64,000 nucleotides of DNA from Streptomyces fulvoviolaceus (lineage in GTDB: Bacteria > Actinomycetota > Actinomycetes > Streptomycetales > Streptomycetaceae). Location of the stretch: the NCBI RefSeq assembly GCF_000718165.1, contig NZ_JOEY01000012.1, positions 62,001 to 126,000 of the forward strand, in the 5' to 3' direction. The stretch's first letter is position 1, and each line of letters opens with the position of its first letter. Shown piece by piece: positions 35,301 through 43,605 of this stretch. The notes under the pieces were generated by a model. The model was not told the origin of the DNA, searched no databases, and saw only the letters and a program-made list of their open reading frames with translations. The position numbers were made by a program, and so were the translations under genes.

Positions 35301-36089
35301 ACCCAGCGCGAGCATCGCGACCTGGCCGAGAGCGGGGACGGCCTGGAGGGCCGGGGTGTACCTGGAGTTGAACCGGACGGTGCGCAGACGCCCCGCGAAG
35401 AGCCGCCGGCCGACCTCCCTGAGCTTCCCGGTCTCCTGGTCCTCCTGCCCGAACCCCTTCACCACGCGTACGCCGCTGACGGCCCCGTCGACCACGCCCG
35501 CCACGGCGGCGGCCTGGGCCTGGGCGTACCAGGTGGCGGGGTGCAGCTTGGAGCGGCTGCGCCTGGCGATGTAGCCGAGCGCAGGGGCGACGGCCAGGGC
35601 GACCAGCGTGAGCGGCAGGGACAGCCACGCCATGATCACCAGGGAGATCAGGAAGAGGAGGACGTTCCCGATGGTCATCGGGAGCATGAAGAGGAGGCCC
35701 TGGATCAGCTGGAGGTCGCTGGTGGCCCGGCCGACCACCTGGCCGGTGGACAGCTCGTCCTGACGGCGACCGTCGAGGCGCGTGATCGTCCCGAACATCT
35801 CCGTCCGCAGGTCGTGCTGGACGTCGAGGGCGAGACGGCCGCCGTAGTAGCGGCGGATGTAGGTGAGGACGTAGACGAAGACCGCCGCGCCGATCAGGGC
35901 GCCCGCCCAGGGGGCCATGTCCCGGCTGTGGTCGCCGATGACGTCGTCGATGATCACCTTCGTGATCAGCGGGACCAGGGCCATGACGGCCATACCGGCG
36001 AGCGAGGAGCCGAGGGCGAGGACGACGTCCTTGGGATACCGCCAGGCGTAGCCCGCCAGTCGCCGTGCCCATCCCCGTTGCGGTGTCAC
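32385..36089 (-). CDS. Fused ABC exporter: two TMD-NBD halves in one chain
   Basis: A 1234-residue protein from GTG 36089 (GGAGGG ribosome binding site; the in-frame ATG 36167 lacks one). Two complete exporter halves, each a six-helix TMD plus NBD. NBD1: Walker A VVGSSGSGKSTVSLLL, signature LTLSGGQRQRVALARA, Walker B LLVLDDATSAVD, H-loop LLIAHRRSTLNLAD. NBD2: Walker A FVGETGAGKSTLVKLV, signature NLSAGQRQLIALARA, Walker B DILLLDEATAALD, H-loop LVVAHRLTT. In NBD1 the catalytic Glu after the Walker B Asp is replaced by Asp, so one ATP site is probably degenerate as in heterodimeric exporters. Most other actinobacteria encode the halves as two genes. Substrate unknown; lipid or drug export likely. 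Confidence 0.93.
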   Translation of the reverse strand: MTPQRGWARRLAGYAWRYPKDVVLALGSSLAGMAVMALVPLITKVIIDDVIGDHSRDMAPWAGALIGAAVFVYVLTYIRRYYGGRLALDVQHDLRTEMFGTITRLDGRRQDELSTGQVVGRATSDLQLIQGLLFMLPMTIGNVLLFLISLVIMAWLSLPLTLVALAVAPALGYIARRSRSKLHPATWYAQAQAAAVAGVVDGAVSGVRVVKGFGQEDQETGKLREVGRRLFAGRLRTVRFNSRYTPALQAVPALGQVAMLALGGWLAVRGHITLGTFVAFSTYLAQLVGPVRMLAMVLTVGQQARAGTERVLELIDTEPSIGNGTKELPADAPATVEFDDVSFGYDHERPVLAGLSFEIRPGETLAVVGSSGSGKSTVSLLLPRFYDVTHGAVLVGGHDVRELTLDSLRAAIGLVPEDSFLFSDTVRNNIAYGRPEATQEEIETAARAAQADRFIRELPEGYDTKVGEHGLTLSGGQRQRVALARAILTDPRLLVLDDATSAVDARVEHEIHEALAQVMQGRTTLLIAHRRSTLNLADRIAVLDGGRLADLGTHEKLQARSALYRRLLTDPDELGGVSPGHARPAVPTEDTSVRDELDAEFDAERGVTPRLWTGDREPKDIALSDSPATPELLAQVEALPPATDVPDIDEARAVTPEESYGLRRLLRGFGVPLLISLGLVAVDAGMGLLLPVMIRHGIDDGVTQMALGAVWAASLLALLAVFVQWVAQIGETRMTGRTGERVLYSLRLKIFSQLQRLGLDYYERELTGRIMTRMTTDVDALSTFLQTGLVTAFVSVVTFFGIMVALLVLDVELALVVFATLPPLIVATFFFRRASVKAYELARERVSLVNADLQESVSGLRIVQAFRREGDGGARFAERSDNYRQARIRGQWLISIYFPFVQLLASVAAAAVLIAGAGRIDAATLTTGALVAYLLYIDLFFAPVQQLSQVFDGYQQATVSLGRIQELLQEPTSTKAAEEPLEVLSLRGEIAFEDVHFKYGDDEEALGGIDLRIPAGQTVAFVGETGAGKSTLVKLVARFYDPTGGRVTVDGTDLRSLDTTSYRHRLGVVPQEAYLFQGTVRDAIAYGRPDATDAEVEAAARAVGAHEMIATLDGGYLHEVAERGRNLSAGQRQLIALARAELVDPDILLLDEATAALDLATEAQVNQATDRLAGRRTTLVVAHRLTTAARADRVVLMADGRVAEDGTHDELLARGGRYAQLWAAFVGETVTATR

Positions 36090-36213
36090 GCGGGTGCCCT
36101 CCGTCAGCAGTCCTGAAGCTGTCCTGATCTTCCGGAAGGCACCAACGCGAAATGAAGCGGATTTCATCCCTCCGCAATGTTCGGAGGGATTCGGAGGCGT
36201 TCGGAGGCAGAGG

Positions 36214-37230
36214 TCAGACGCGCACCCGCAGGTAGTAGAAGCGGGTGGTCTGTACGGCGTTCTGGTTGTCGTCGCTCACCAGGAGCACCTTCAGGCGGCC
36301 CTTGCCGCTGCCCGTGATCGTCATGCCCTCGATGTTGTCGAGGAGCGGGTTCGGCTGGGGCTGCTTCGCCGTGGCGCCCAGGGTCGGGCAGCTCGCGATG
36401 TCCGTGAGCAGCGTCTTCTTGATCAGGCGTACGCCGTCCTGGCCCGTCAGGTTCTCGATGCCGCTCGTGTCCGTGGCGCGGCGGGGGTCGGCCAGGTAGA
36501 GGCGGACCGTGTTGCCGACGCCGGAGGTGAAGCCGCGTTCCAGGACGAGGAGGCGGCCGTCGGGGGTGGCCTGGACCTCGGGGACGCCGAGGCCGGCGTC
36601 GACGGGGTAGGCGTACTGGGCGCCGAGCTGCCAGCTCTTTCCGTGCCGCTCCCACGTCTGGAAGCGGACGATCGTCGAGCGGTCGCCGGAGAGCGCGTAC
36701 TCCATGGACGCCAGCAGGGTGTGGCCGCCGGGGAGCAGGGTGAGGCCCTCGAAGGTGCCGTTGGAGACGGCTCGGCCGGCGGGGGTGACCAACAGGGAGG
36801 ACGGCACCGGAAGGCGGTCGAGGATCCTGCCATCGGCCGAGTAGCGGCGGATCGACGGCTCGGTCTCCGACGTGATCAGGCGGGTGCCGTCCCGGTCGAT
36901 CACCAGGCCCTCGGAGTCGAGCGCGGAGCCGTTCTCGTCGGCGAGCGGGACGACCGACTGCGGTGCGAGCGTCCTCGCGTCCAGGGAGAACAGCGAGGAG
37001 CGGTCCGAGAGGGCGGCCAGCGAGCCGTCCCGGTCCACCGCGAGCGCGGAGAAGTTGCCGACGAAGGTGCCCTCGTACGTCGTCTTGTCGAGCGCGTCGG
37101 AGAAGCGGTCGATGGAGACGGACGGGGAGCAGGCGTTGCTTTCCTGGGCGGTCGCGGGCCCGGCGGCGGTGAGGCACGTGGCGGCCGCCAGACCGGCGGT
37201 GGCGGTCGCGAGTACGGTTCTGAGGCGCAT
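36214..37230 (-). CDS. Exported esterase-like phytase domain protein
   Basis: A 338-residue secreted protein with signal peptide MRLRTVLATATAGLAAATCL and cleavage around AGPATAQES. It belongs to the phytase-like/esterase-like beta-propeller family (PF13449): FVGNFSALAVDRDGSLAALSDRSSLFSLD, DSEGLVIDRDGTRLITSETEPSIRRYS, NGTFEGLTLLPGGHTLLASMEY, DNIEGMTITGSGKGRLKVLLVSDDN. The family is thought to be phosphodiesterase or phytase-like in some members, but activity is unproven. GTG 37239 is an alternative start. Divergent from the glycosyltransferase over 179 bp. Confidence 0.83.
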   Translation of the reverse strand: MRLRTVLATATAGLAAATCLTAAGPATAQESNACSPSVSIDRFSDALDKTTYEGTFVGNFSALAVDRDGSLAALSDRSSLFSLDARTLAPQSVVPLADENGSALDSEGLVIDRDGTRLITSETEPSIRRYSADGRILDRLPVPSSLLVTPAGRAVSNGTFEGLTLLPGGHTLLASMEYALSGDRSTIVRFQTWERHGKSWQLGAQYAYPVDAGLGVPEVQATPDGRLLVLERGFTSGVGNTVRLYLADPRRATDTSGIENLTGQDGVRLIKKTLLTDIASCPTLGATAKQPQPNPLLDNIEGMTITGSGKGRLKVLLVSDDNQNAVQTTRFYYLRVRV

Positions 37231-37293
37231 GGAGGTCACCGTAGGGCGGGTTGGTGACGGGCGGGAGACGGGTAGGCGTCAACTCTCGGCGTC

Positions 37294-37317
37294 GGGAAAC
37301 GGTCGTTGGGAAACGGT
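37294..37317. promoter_or_regulatory. Direct repeat in the phytase-like/glycosyltransferase divergent promoter
   Basis: GGGAAACGGT occurs at 37294-37303 and 37308-37317, 14 bp apart. The GGGAAAC words resemble ECF sigma factor -35 elements, but no properly spaced -10 could be fixed. They may instead be a regulator-binding site. Confidence 0.35.
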
Positions 37318-37409
37318 TGTACGAGCCGTTACCTGCTCCTTTGCGAATTCACAGCCAAGCGCCAGGTTTGGCACAGCGCGCGCTCACCCCCGCTTTGCAC
37401 GATGCCCGG

Positions 37410-39680
37410 GTGACATCTGCCACCGATCCCCTCCCCCACACCGAGACCGAGACCGAGACGGTGTCCGCGGCCGAGACCGTGTCCGCCGACTGGCCGCCGC
37501 CCACCCCACCGGCGGCGCCCCCGGACAAGGCCCCCCGCTGGTCGCTCCCCGCGCTGATCGCGATCCTGGCCCTGGCGGCGGTCCTCTACTCCTGGAACCT
37601 GTCCGGCAACAGCCTCAACAGCTTCTACAGCTCCGCCATCTACAGCGGAACGCAGAGCTGGAAGGCGTGGTTCTTCGGCTCGCTCGACGCCGGCAACTTC
37701 ATCACCGTCGACAAGCCGCCCTTCGCGCTGATGGTCATGGGCCTGTCCTGCCGGGTCTTCGGCTTCGGGACCTGGCAGATGATGTTGCCCGAGGTCGCTG
37801 CCGCCCTGGGCACGATCTGGATCCTGCACTCCTCCGTGAAGCGGGTCTTCGGGCACGTGGCGGCCACGATCGCCGCGCTCGTTCTCGCGCTGACCCCGAT
37901 CACGGTCGCGATCAACCGGGACAACAACCCCGACACCCTCCTCGTCCTGCTGATGGTGGGCGGTGCGGCCCTCGCGCTGCGCGCCACCCGCGACGACAAG
38001 CTGCTGCCGCTCATCGGCTCCGCGGTCCTCTTCGGCCTCGCCTTCAACACCAAGATGCTCCAGGGCTACATCGCCCTGCCGGCCGTCTTCGCCGTGTACG
38101 TGTACGCCTCGAAGCTCGGCTGGAAGAAGAAGGTCGTCAACCTGGCCCTGGCCGCGGTCGCGCTGGCCGTGGCCAGCTTCTGGTGGGCGACGGCCGTGTC
38201 CCTGGTGCCCGCCGAGGACCGGCCGTACATCGGCGGCTCGACCGACGGCTCCGCCTGGAACCTGATCATGGGCTACAACGGCCTGGGCCGGGTCCTCGGC
38301 GGCGAGGGCAACGGCGGAAGCGGTGGTGGGGGCGGCTCCTTCGCCGGCACCGCGGGCATCGGCCGTATGTTCAACGAGATCCTCGGCGGCCAGATCTCCT
38401 GGCTGATCCCCTTCGCGGGCATCGCGCTCGTGGCCGGCCTGGTGCTGCGGGGCCGCGCTCCCCGCACCGACATCACGCGTGCCGCGCTGGTGCTGTGGGG
38501 CGGCTGGCTGGTGCTGCACTACCTGACCTTCGCCATGGCCGAGGGCACCATGCACCCGTACTACACGACCGCGCTCGCCCCCGGCATCGCGGCCCTGTGC
38601 GGTGGCGGCGGGGTCATGCTGTGGCGCGCCTTCCGCAGTGGTGACGCCCGCTGGTCCTGGGTGCTGCCCGCCGGACTCGCGGTCACCGGCGTCTGGGCGA
38701 TCGTGGTGCTGCGCCGGGCCACCGGCTGGAACACCTGGCTGTGGCCCGTCATCGGTGTCGTCATGGTCCTCGCGATCGTGGGCCTGTTCGTCTTCCGCTC
38801 CGCGAGCTCCGGCACCAAGGTCCGGCTGCTCGGTGTGTCCGTCGCCGCGGCGATCGTGGCGGCCCTCGCGGGCCCGACGGCCTACGCCGCCTCGCCGGCC
38901 CTCTCCACCTCCAGCGGCGGCATGGGCGGCACCAACCCGACCGCGGGTCCGTCGACCGGCGGCGGCTTCGGCGGCGGCGGTATGGGCGGTGGCGGCCGGG
39001 GCGGTAACGGCGGCGGTCCCGGCGGTGAGATGCCGGGCGGCACCCAGCAGGGCGGCCAGGCGAACGGGGAGTTCCCCGGCGGCGATGGCGGCAACGGCCA
39101 GATGACGCCGGGTGGCGGAAACGGTGAGCTTCCGCAGGGCGGCGGCGAGATGCCCGGTGGCCAGAACGGCACGGCTCAAGGCGGCGGTACGGCTCCCGGC
39201 GGCAACGGCGGCACGAGCGGCGGCCCCGGCGGCGGTGGCGGTATGGGCGGCGGAGGCGGCATGGGCGGCAGCGTCGACAGCAAGCTCGTCTCGTACCTGG
39301 AGAAGCACCAGGACGGCGCCAAGTGGCTGCTCGCGGTGTCCAACTCGCAGAGCGCCGGCCAGCTGATCCTCAGCACCCACAAGCCCGTCATCTCCATGTG
39401 GGGCTTCACCGGCTCCGACCAGGCGATGACCCTCGCCAAGCTCAAGGAGCTGGTGAAGAAGGGCGAGTTGCACTACATCCAGCTCGGCGGCGGCGGTATG
39501 GGCGGCAACAGCAGTCTCAACCAGGAGATCACCACCTGGGTGCAGAAGAACGGCACGGCGGTGAAGGAGAGCGACTACAGCTCCAGCTCCAGCAACTCCA
39601 GTTCGGATGAATCGCAGAGCAGCGGCCAGTCGTCGAGCACGTCGACGATCTACCGTCTGGACGCCTCGGACGTGAGCTAG
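37410..39680 (+). CDS. Membrane glycosyltransferase (GT39/ArnT-like) with Gly-rich exported tail
   Basis: A 756-residue protein started at GTG 37410. About 12 TM segments make an ArnT/PMT-like dolichyl/polyprenyl-phosphate-sugar transferase: NSFYSSAIYSGTQSWKAWFFGSLDAGNFITVDKPPF contains the acidic catalytic loop, and ITVAINRDNNPDTLLVLLMVGGA follows. After the last TM (about residue 490) a 110-residue glycine-rich linker (GGGFGGGGMGGGGRGGNGG and similar) leads to a globular domain VDSKLVSYLEKHQDGAKWLLAVSNSQSAGQLILSTHKPVISMWGFTG near the C-terminus. It probably glycosylates an exported lipid or protein. The tail ends in a Ser-rich stretch. A terminator follows. Confidence 0.87.
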   Translation: MTSATDPLPHTETETETVSAAETVSADWPPPTPPAAPPDKAPRWSLPALIAILALAAVLYSWNLSGNSLNSFYSSAIYSGTQSWKAWFFGSLDAGNFITVDKPPFALMVMGLSCRVFGFGTWQMMLPEVAAALGTIWILHSSVKRVFGHVAATIAALVLALTPITVAINRDNNPDTLLVLLMVGGAALALRATRDDKLLPLIGSAVLFGLAFNTKMLQGYIALPAVFAVYVYASKLGWKKKVVNLALAAVALAVASFWWATAVSLVPAEDRPYIGGSTDGSAWNLIMGYNGLGRVLGGEGNGGSGGGGGSFAGTAGIGRMFNEILGGQISWLIPFAGIALVAGLVLRGRAPRTDITRAALVLWGGWLVLHYLTFAMAEGTMHPYYTTALAPGIAALCGGGGVMLWRAFRSGDARWSWVLPAGLAVTGVWAIVVLRRATGWNTWLWPVIGVVMVLAIVGLFVFRSASSGTKVRLLGVSVAAAIVAALAGPTAYAASPALSTSSGGMGGTNPTAGPSTGGGFGGGGMGGGGRGGNGGGPGGEMPGGTQQGGQANGEFPGGDGGNGQMTPGGGNGELPQGGGEMPGGQNGTAQGGGTAPGGNGGTSGGPGGGGGMGGGGGMGGSVDSKLVSYLEKHQDGAKWLLAVSNSQSAGQLILSTHKPVISMWGFTGSDQAMTLAKLKELVKKGELHYIQLGGGGMGGNSSLNQEITTWVQKNGTAVKESDYSSSSSNSSSDESQSSGQSSSTSTIYRLDASDVS

Positions 39681-39704
39681 CCGCGAGTCGGCAGCACAGC
39701 CCCA

Positions 39705-39738
39705 ACGGCCCCCGACCACCCGGTCGGGGGCCGTTTTG
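39705..39738 (+). terminator. Rho-independent terminator after the glycosyltransferase gene
   Basis: ACGGCCCCCGACC (39705-39717) pairs with GGTCGGGGGCCGT (39722-39734) around a 4-nt loop and continues into TTTT. It is a textbook intrinsic terminator, separating the glycosyltransferase from the endonuclease gene. Confidence 0.92.
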
Positions 39739-39880
39739 GTATGTCAACTCGCGTAGACAAAGGGCAAATTGCCGGACCCGGTCACCTGATCGACATGTTG
39801 AGTTTATTTACAGGCACTCATGTCCATGTCACGCTCCCGTTTGCCCGCTCCATTCAACACGCGTAGAACGGACACCCCCG

Positions 39881-40690
39881 ATGCCCGTCACCCCCATGCG
39901 CACGCGCCGCTGGAAGCCCCTGGCGCTGGCTGTCTCGGCCGTACTCGTAAGCCTCACCGCACCGGCGCTGACCGCGACCCCGGCCGCCGCCACGACGACC
40001 GCGTACGACGACACGTACTACGAGGACGCGGTCGGCAAGACCGGCACCGCCCTCAAGTCCTCGCTGCACACGATCATCAGCGACCAGGACAAGATCTCGT
40101 ACTCCGCGGTCTGGAACGCGCTGAAGGTCACCGACCAGGACCCGAGCAACAGCAGCAACGTGATCCTGCTCTACAGCGGTGTCTCGCGCAGCAAGTCCCT
40201 CAACGGCGGCGACTCCGGCGACTGGAACCGCGAGCACACCTGGGCCAAGTCCCACGGCGACTTCGGCGAGGCCACCGGCCCCGGCACGGACCTGCACCAC
40301 CTGCGTCCCTGCGACGTGGCGGTCAACAGCACCCGGGGCAACCTGGACTTCGACAACGGCGGCAGCACCGTCACCAACGGCGGCGGCAGCCTCGTCGACT
40401 CCAACTCCTTCGAGCCGCGCGACGCGGACAAGGGCGACGTGGCCCGCATGATCCTCTACATGACGGTCCGCTACGAGGGCGACGACGGCTGGGCCGACCT
40501 GGAGCCCAACGACTCGGTCGGCAACGGCAGCAACCCGTACATGGGCCGCCTCTCGGTCCTGAAGCAGTGGAACGACGAGGACCCGCCGAGCGCGTTCGAG
40601 GAGAACCGCAACGAGGTCATCTACGACACCTACCAGCACAACCGCAACCCGTTCATCGACCACCCGGAGTGGGTCGAGGCGATCTGGTAG
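39881..40690 (+). CDS. Secreted endonuclease I (EndA/NucM type)
   Basis: A 269-residue exported nuclease. Residues 1-38 are a signal peptide (RRWKPLALAVSAVLVSLTAPA, cleavage after AAA). The catalytic beta-beta-alpha metal motif is GDWNREHTWAKSHGDF (general-base His, near residue 120) with TDLHHLRPCDVAVNSTRGN following. Family: endonuclease I, PF04231. It degrades DNA outside the cell, probably for phosphate or nucleoside supply. ATG at 39881 is the first start; a Met at residue 6 is also possible. Confidence 0.9.
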   Translation: MPVTPMRTRRWKPLALAVSAVLVSLTAPALTATPAAATTTAYDDTYYEDAVGKTGTALKSSLHTIISDQDKISYSAVWNALKVTDQDPSNSSNVILLYSGVSRSKSLNGGDSGDWNREHTWAKSHGDFGEATGPGTDLHHLRPCDVAVNSTRGNLDFDNGGSTVTNGGGSLVDSNSFEPRDADKGDVARMILYMTVRYEGDDGWADLEPNDSVGNGSNPYMGRLSVLKQWNDEDPPSAFEENRNEVIYDTYQHNRNPFIDHPEWVEAIW

Positions 40691-40703
40691 TCACGCCGCA
40701 CCA

Positions 40704-40751
40704 AGGGGCTCCCCACACGCCGCGACCCCGGCGACTGCGCGGGGAGCCCCT
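40704..40751. terminator. Bidirectional terminator between endonuclease and ThDP enzyme genes
   Basis: AGGGGCTCCCC (40704-40714) is the exact complement of GGGGAGCCCCT (40741-40751), separated by 26 nt, between convergent genes. No T-run, but long GC hairpins of this type commonly serve in Streptomyces. Confidence 0.75.
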
Positions 40752-40859
40752 CCCGGCTGCCGGCGCCCGTGCGGGCCGTCCTCGAAGTCAAGGTGTGCGC
40801 CGACTCGTGACCGCCTTCGCGGGAAGATCACGTACGAGTGGACGATCCCGAAGGGCTGG

Positions 40860-42563
40860 TCAGCCAGCCCCCTCCTCGCCGTCCAGATGCGTCGCCGCGA
40901 ACATCCGCAGCACCACCGGGAGTACGACCACCGAAGGACCCGGTGACGCCAGCGCCTTCGACAGGTCCTCCGACAGGGTCTCCGGGGACGTACGGACCCC
41001 CGGCACCCCGAACGACTCCGCCAGCGCCACATAGTCCGGCCGGGTCAGTTCCGTCGCCGTGGCCTCGCCGAAGGCGTCCGTCATGTACTCGCGGAGGATG
41101 CCGTAGCCGCCGTCGTCGACGATGAGCCAGGTGACGTTGAGGTCGTACTGGCGGGCCGTCGCCAGCTCGGCGATCGAATAGAGCGCCCCGCCGTCGCCCG
41201 AGACCGCCAGGACCGGACGCGTCGGATCCGCCGCCGCCGCGCCCAGCGCCGCCGGGAAGCCGTAGCCGAGGCCGCCGGCGCCCTGGGCCGAGTGCATGTG
41301 GTTGGGGCCCTTGGCATCGAAGGCCGACCAGGCCCAGTAGGCCAGGATCGTCATGTCCCAGAAGGAAGGGGAGGAGGCGGGGAGTGCCCTGCGCACCGAC
41401 GCCAACACCTCCTGTTCCAGGGTGAGTTCCTGGGATGCGATGCGGTCCGAGACCTTCTCCAGCACCTCACGCGCACGTTCCGGTGCCGAAGTGTCCGAGC
41501 GCTCCACCACCGTCTCCAACAGCGCCTGCAACGCCAGTCGCGCATCCGCGTGGATGCCCAGCGCCGGGTGGTTGGACTCCAGCTTGCCGAGGTCCGCCTC
41601 GATCTGGATCACACGGCCGCGCGGCTTGAACGTGTGGTAGTTGGAGGAGAGTTCGCCGAGACCCGAGCCGACGACCAGCAGTACGTCCGCGTCCTCCAGG
41701 AAGTCCGTGGTGTGGCGGTCTTCGATCCAGGACTGGAGGGAGAGGGGGTGCTTCCAGGGGAACGCTCCCTTGCCACCGGGGGTGGTGACCACGGGAGCCT
41801 TCAACACTTCGGCCAGCTGCCGCAGCTTGCCCGACGCGTCCGACCGTACGACTCCCCCGCCCGCGATGATCGCCGGACGGGCGGCACGGGACAGCGAGTC
41901 GGCCGCCACCGCCGTCAGTTCGGGGCGCGGCGGCAGCTCGTCCGGGAAGGCGTCGCCGCCCGTCACCACCGGGATCAGCGTCTCCGCCAGCAGCACGTCT
42001 TGCGGGATCTCCACCCAAACCGGCCCGTGCGGAACCGTCAGCGCCGACTTCCACGCCTCCGCGATCGCGGACGGGATCTGGGACTGCGTACGAACCGTGT
42101 GAACCGACTTCACGACACCCCTGAACGAGGCCGCCTGGTCCGGGAGTTCGTGCAGGTAGCCGTGGCGGCCGCCGCCCAGGCCCGCCGTCGGGATCTGGCT
42201 GCTGATCGCCAGCACGGGTGCGGAGGCTGCCGCGGCCTCCTGCAGAGCGGCCAGTGACGTCAGAGCTCCCGGCCCCGTCGACAGCAGCAGCGGCGCCGCC
42301 TCGCCCGTGATCCGGCCGTACGCGTCCGCGGCGAACCCCGCGTTGTTCTCCACCCGCAGACCGATGTACCGCAGGTCGGACCGTCGTAGCGCGTCGAACA
42401 TGCCCAGCGCGTGCTGGCCGGGCAGCCCGAAGACGGTCGTCGCGCCGAGCCCGGCCAGGGTCTCCACGACCAGGTCTCCGCCGTTGCGGCCGGCGGGAGG
42501 GTTCAGAGCAGCGGAGATCTGCGCCTCCGTCGGACGGAGTACCAGGTCGTGGTCGTGGGTCAC
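40860..42563 (-). CDS. Thiamine diphosphate-dependent enzyme, acetolactate-synthase-like
   Basis: A 567-residue ThDP enzyme from GTG 42563, GTGA-overlapping the agmatinase gene. N-terminal PYR domain [31 protein letters not shown], the activating Glu in [17 protein letters not shown], a central FAD/nucleotide-fold domain, and a C-terminal PP domain with the ThDP/Mg motif [31 protein letters not shown]. It resembles acetolactate synthase and benzoylformate decarboxylase-type enzymes, but its place beside agmatinase, symporter and PucR suggests breakdown of a nitrogen compound rather than branched amino acid synthesis. Substrate unknown. Confidence 0.88.
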   Translation of the reverse strand: MTHDHDLVLRPTEAQISAALNPPAGRNGGDLVVETLAGLGATTVFGLPGQHALGMFDALRRSDLRYIGLRVENNAGFAADAYGRITGEAAPLLLSTGPGALTSLAALQEAAAASAPVLAISSQIPTAGLGGGRHGYLHELPDQAASFRGVVKSVHTVRTQSQIPSAIAEAWKSALTVPHGPVWVEIPQDVLLAETLIPVVTGGDAFPDELPPRPELTAVAADSLSRAARPAIIAGGGVVRSDASGKLRQLAEVLKAPVVTTPGGKGAFPWKHPLSLQSWIEDRHTTDFLEDADVLLVVGSGLGELSSNYHTFKPRGRVIQIEADLGKLESNHPALGIHADARLALQALLETVVERSDTSAPERAREVLEKVSDRIASQELTLEQEVLASVRRALPASSPSFWDMTILAYWAWSAFDAKGPNHMHSAQGAGGLGYGFPAALGAAAADPTRPVLAVSGDGGALYSIAELATARQYDLNVTWLIVDDGGYGILREYMTDAFGEATATELTRPDYVALAESFGVPGVRTSPETLSEDLSKALASPGPSVVVLPVVLRMFAATHLDGEEGAG

Positions 42564-43528
42564 TTCGCGCGCGCCTCGGCAATCTGACGGGACATGATCG
42601 TGGTCAGTTCGTACGCCGTGTGGGATGCCGCCACCGACGTGATCTCCGCGTGATCGTACGCGGGGGCCACCTCGACGACGTCCGCCGAGACCAGGTTGCA
42701 GGACGCCAGGCCGCGCAGGATCTCCAGCAGCTCGCGGGAGGTCATGCCGCCCGCCTCCGGCGTCCCCGTGCCGGGCGCGTGCGCCGGGTCCAGGCAGTCG
42801 ATGTCGATCGAGATGTACAACGGCCTGTCGCCGATGCGCTGGCGCAGCTGGTCGGCCACCTCGTCGACACCGCGCCGCATGACATCCGCGGACGTCACGA
42901 TGCCGAAGCCCAGCTTGGCGTCGTCGTCCAGGTCCTGCTTGCCGTACAGCGGGCCGCGCGTGCCGACGTGCGAGAGGGCCGAGGTGTCGAGGATGCCCTC
43001 CTCCACCGCCCGCCGGAACGGCGTCCCGTGCGTGTACTCCGCGCCGAAGTACGTGTCCCACGTGTCGAGGTGCGCGTCGAAGTGCAGCAGCGCCACCGGG
43101 CCGTGCTTCTTCGCCACCGACCGCAGCAGCGGGAGCGCGATGGTGTGGTCGCCGCCCAGGGTCATGAGCCTCGCCCCCGTGCCCAGCAGGTCGTCCGCCG
43201 CCGCCTCGATCGTCTCCACGGCCTCGTGGATGTTGAACGGGTTCACGGCGATGTCGCCGCCGTCCGCCACCTGCGCGAGCGCGAACGGCGACGCGTCCTG
43301 CGCCGGGTTGTACGGCCGCAGCAGCCGGGACGCCTCGCGGATCGCGTTGCCGCCGAAGCGGGCGCCCGGCCGGTACGAGACGCCCGAGTCGAACGGCACC
43401 CCGACCACGGCGACATCGGCGCGGCCGACCTCGTCGAGGCGCGGCAGCCGGGCGAAGGTCGCGGGTCCGGCGTACCGCGGGATGCGGGAGGAGTCGACGG
43501 GGCCGCGGGGCGTCTCGTTGCTGCTCAT
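42560..43528 (-). CDS. speB: Agmatinase / guanidino-acid ureohydrolase
   Basis: A 322-residue ureohydrolase that removes urea from a guanidino compound (agmatine, 4-guanidinobutyrate or 3-guanidinopropionate). The two-Mn ligands are seen in [13 protein letters not shown] (His), [12 protein letters not shown] (Asp, His, Asp) and [24 protein letters not shown] (Asp, Asp). Length and motifs fit the family. It is translationally coupled to the ThDP enzyme and preceded by a symporter gene; the real guanidino substrate is not fixed by sequence. Confidence 0.9.
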   Translation of the reverse strand: MSSNETPRGPVDSSRIPRYAGPATFARLPRLDEVGRADVAVVGVPFDSGVSYRPGARFGGNAIREASRLLRPYNPAQDASPFALAQVADGGDIAVNPFNIHEAVETIEAAADDLLGTGARLMTLGGDHTIALPLLRSVAKKHGPVALLHFDAHLDTWDTYFGAEYTHGTPFRRAVEEGILDTSALSHVGTRGPLYGKQDLDDDAKLGFGIVTSADVMRRGVDEVADQLRQRIGDRPLYISIDIDCLDPAHAPGTGTPEAGGMTSRELLEILRGLASCNLVSADVVEVAPAYDHAEITSVAASHTAYELTTIMSRQIAEARAK

Positions 43529-43605
43529 GAGGTACTGCCTTCTTTCCTACGCTTCATCGCGTATGGAGCGCTTATCGAGCGTTATGTACTACTTCTTCTA
43601 CGACT

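Noticed and set aside
34428..36116. Plus-strand frame of 562 codons within the ABC exporter
   Set aside because: Overlaps the well-supported NBD1 and TMD1 coding sequence on the other strand.
37294..37319. SigR-type promoter GGGAAA...GTTG
   Set aside because: Spacing is 16 instead of about 18 and the -35 lacks the final T, so not claimed as a SigR promoter.
37402..37413. Three-codon frame ATG CCC GGG TGA overlapping the glycosyltransferase start
   Set aside because: Too short; no ribosome binding site; probably chance.
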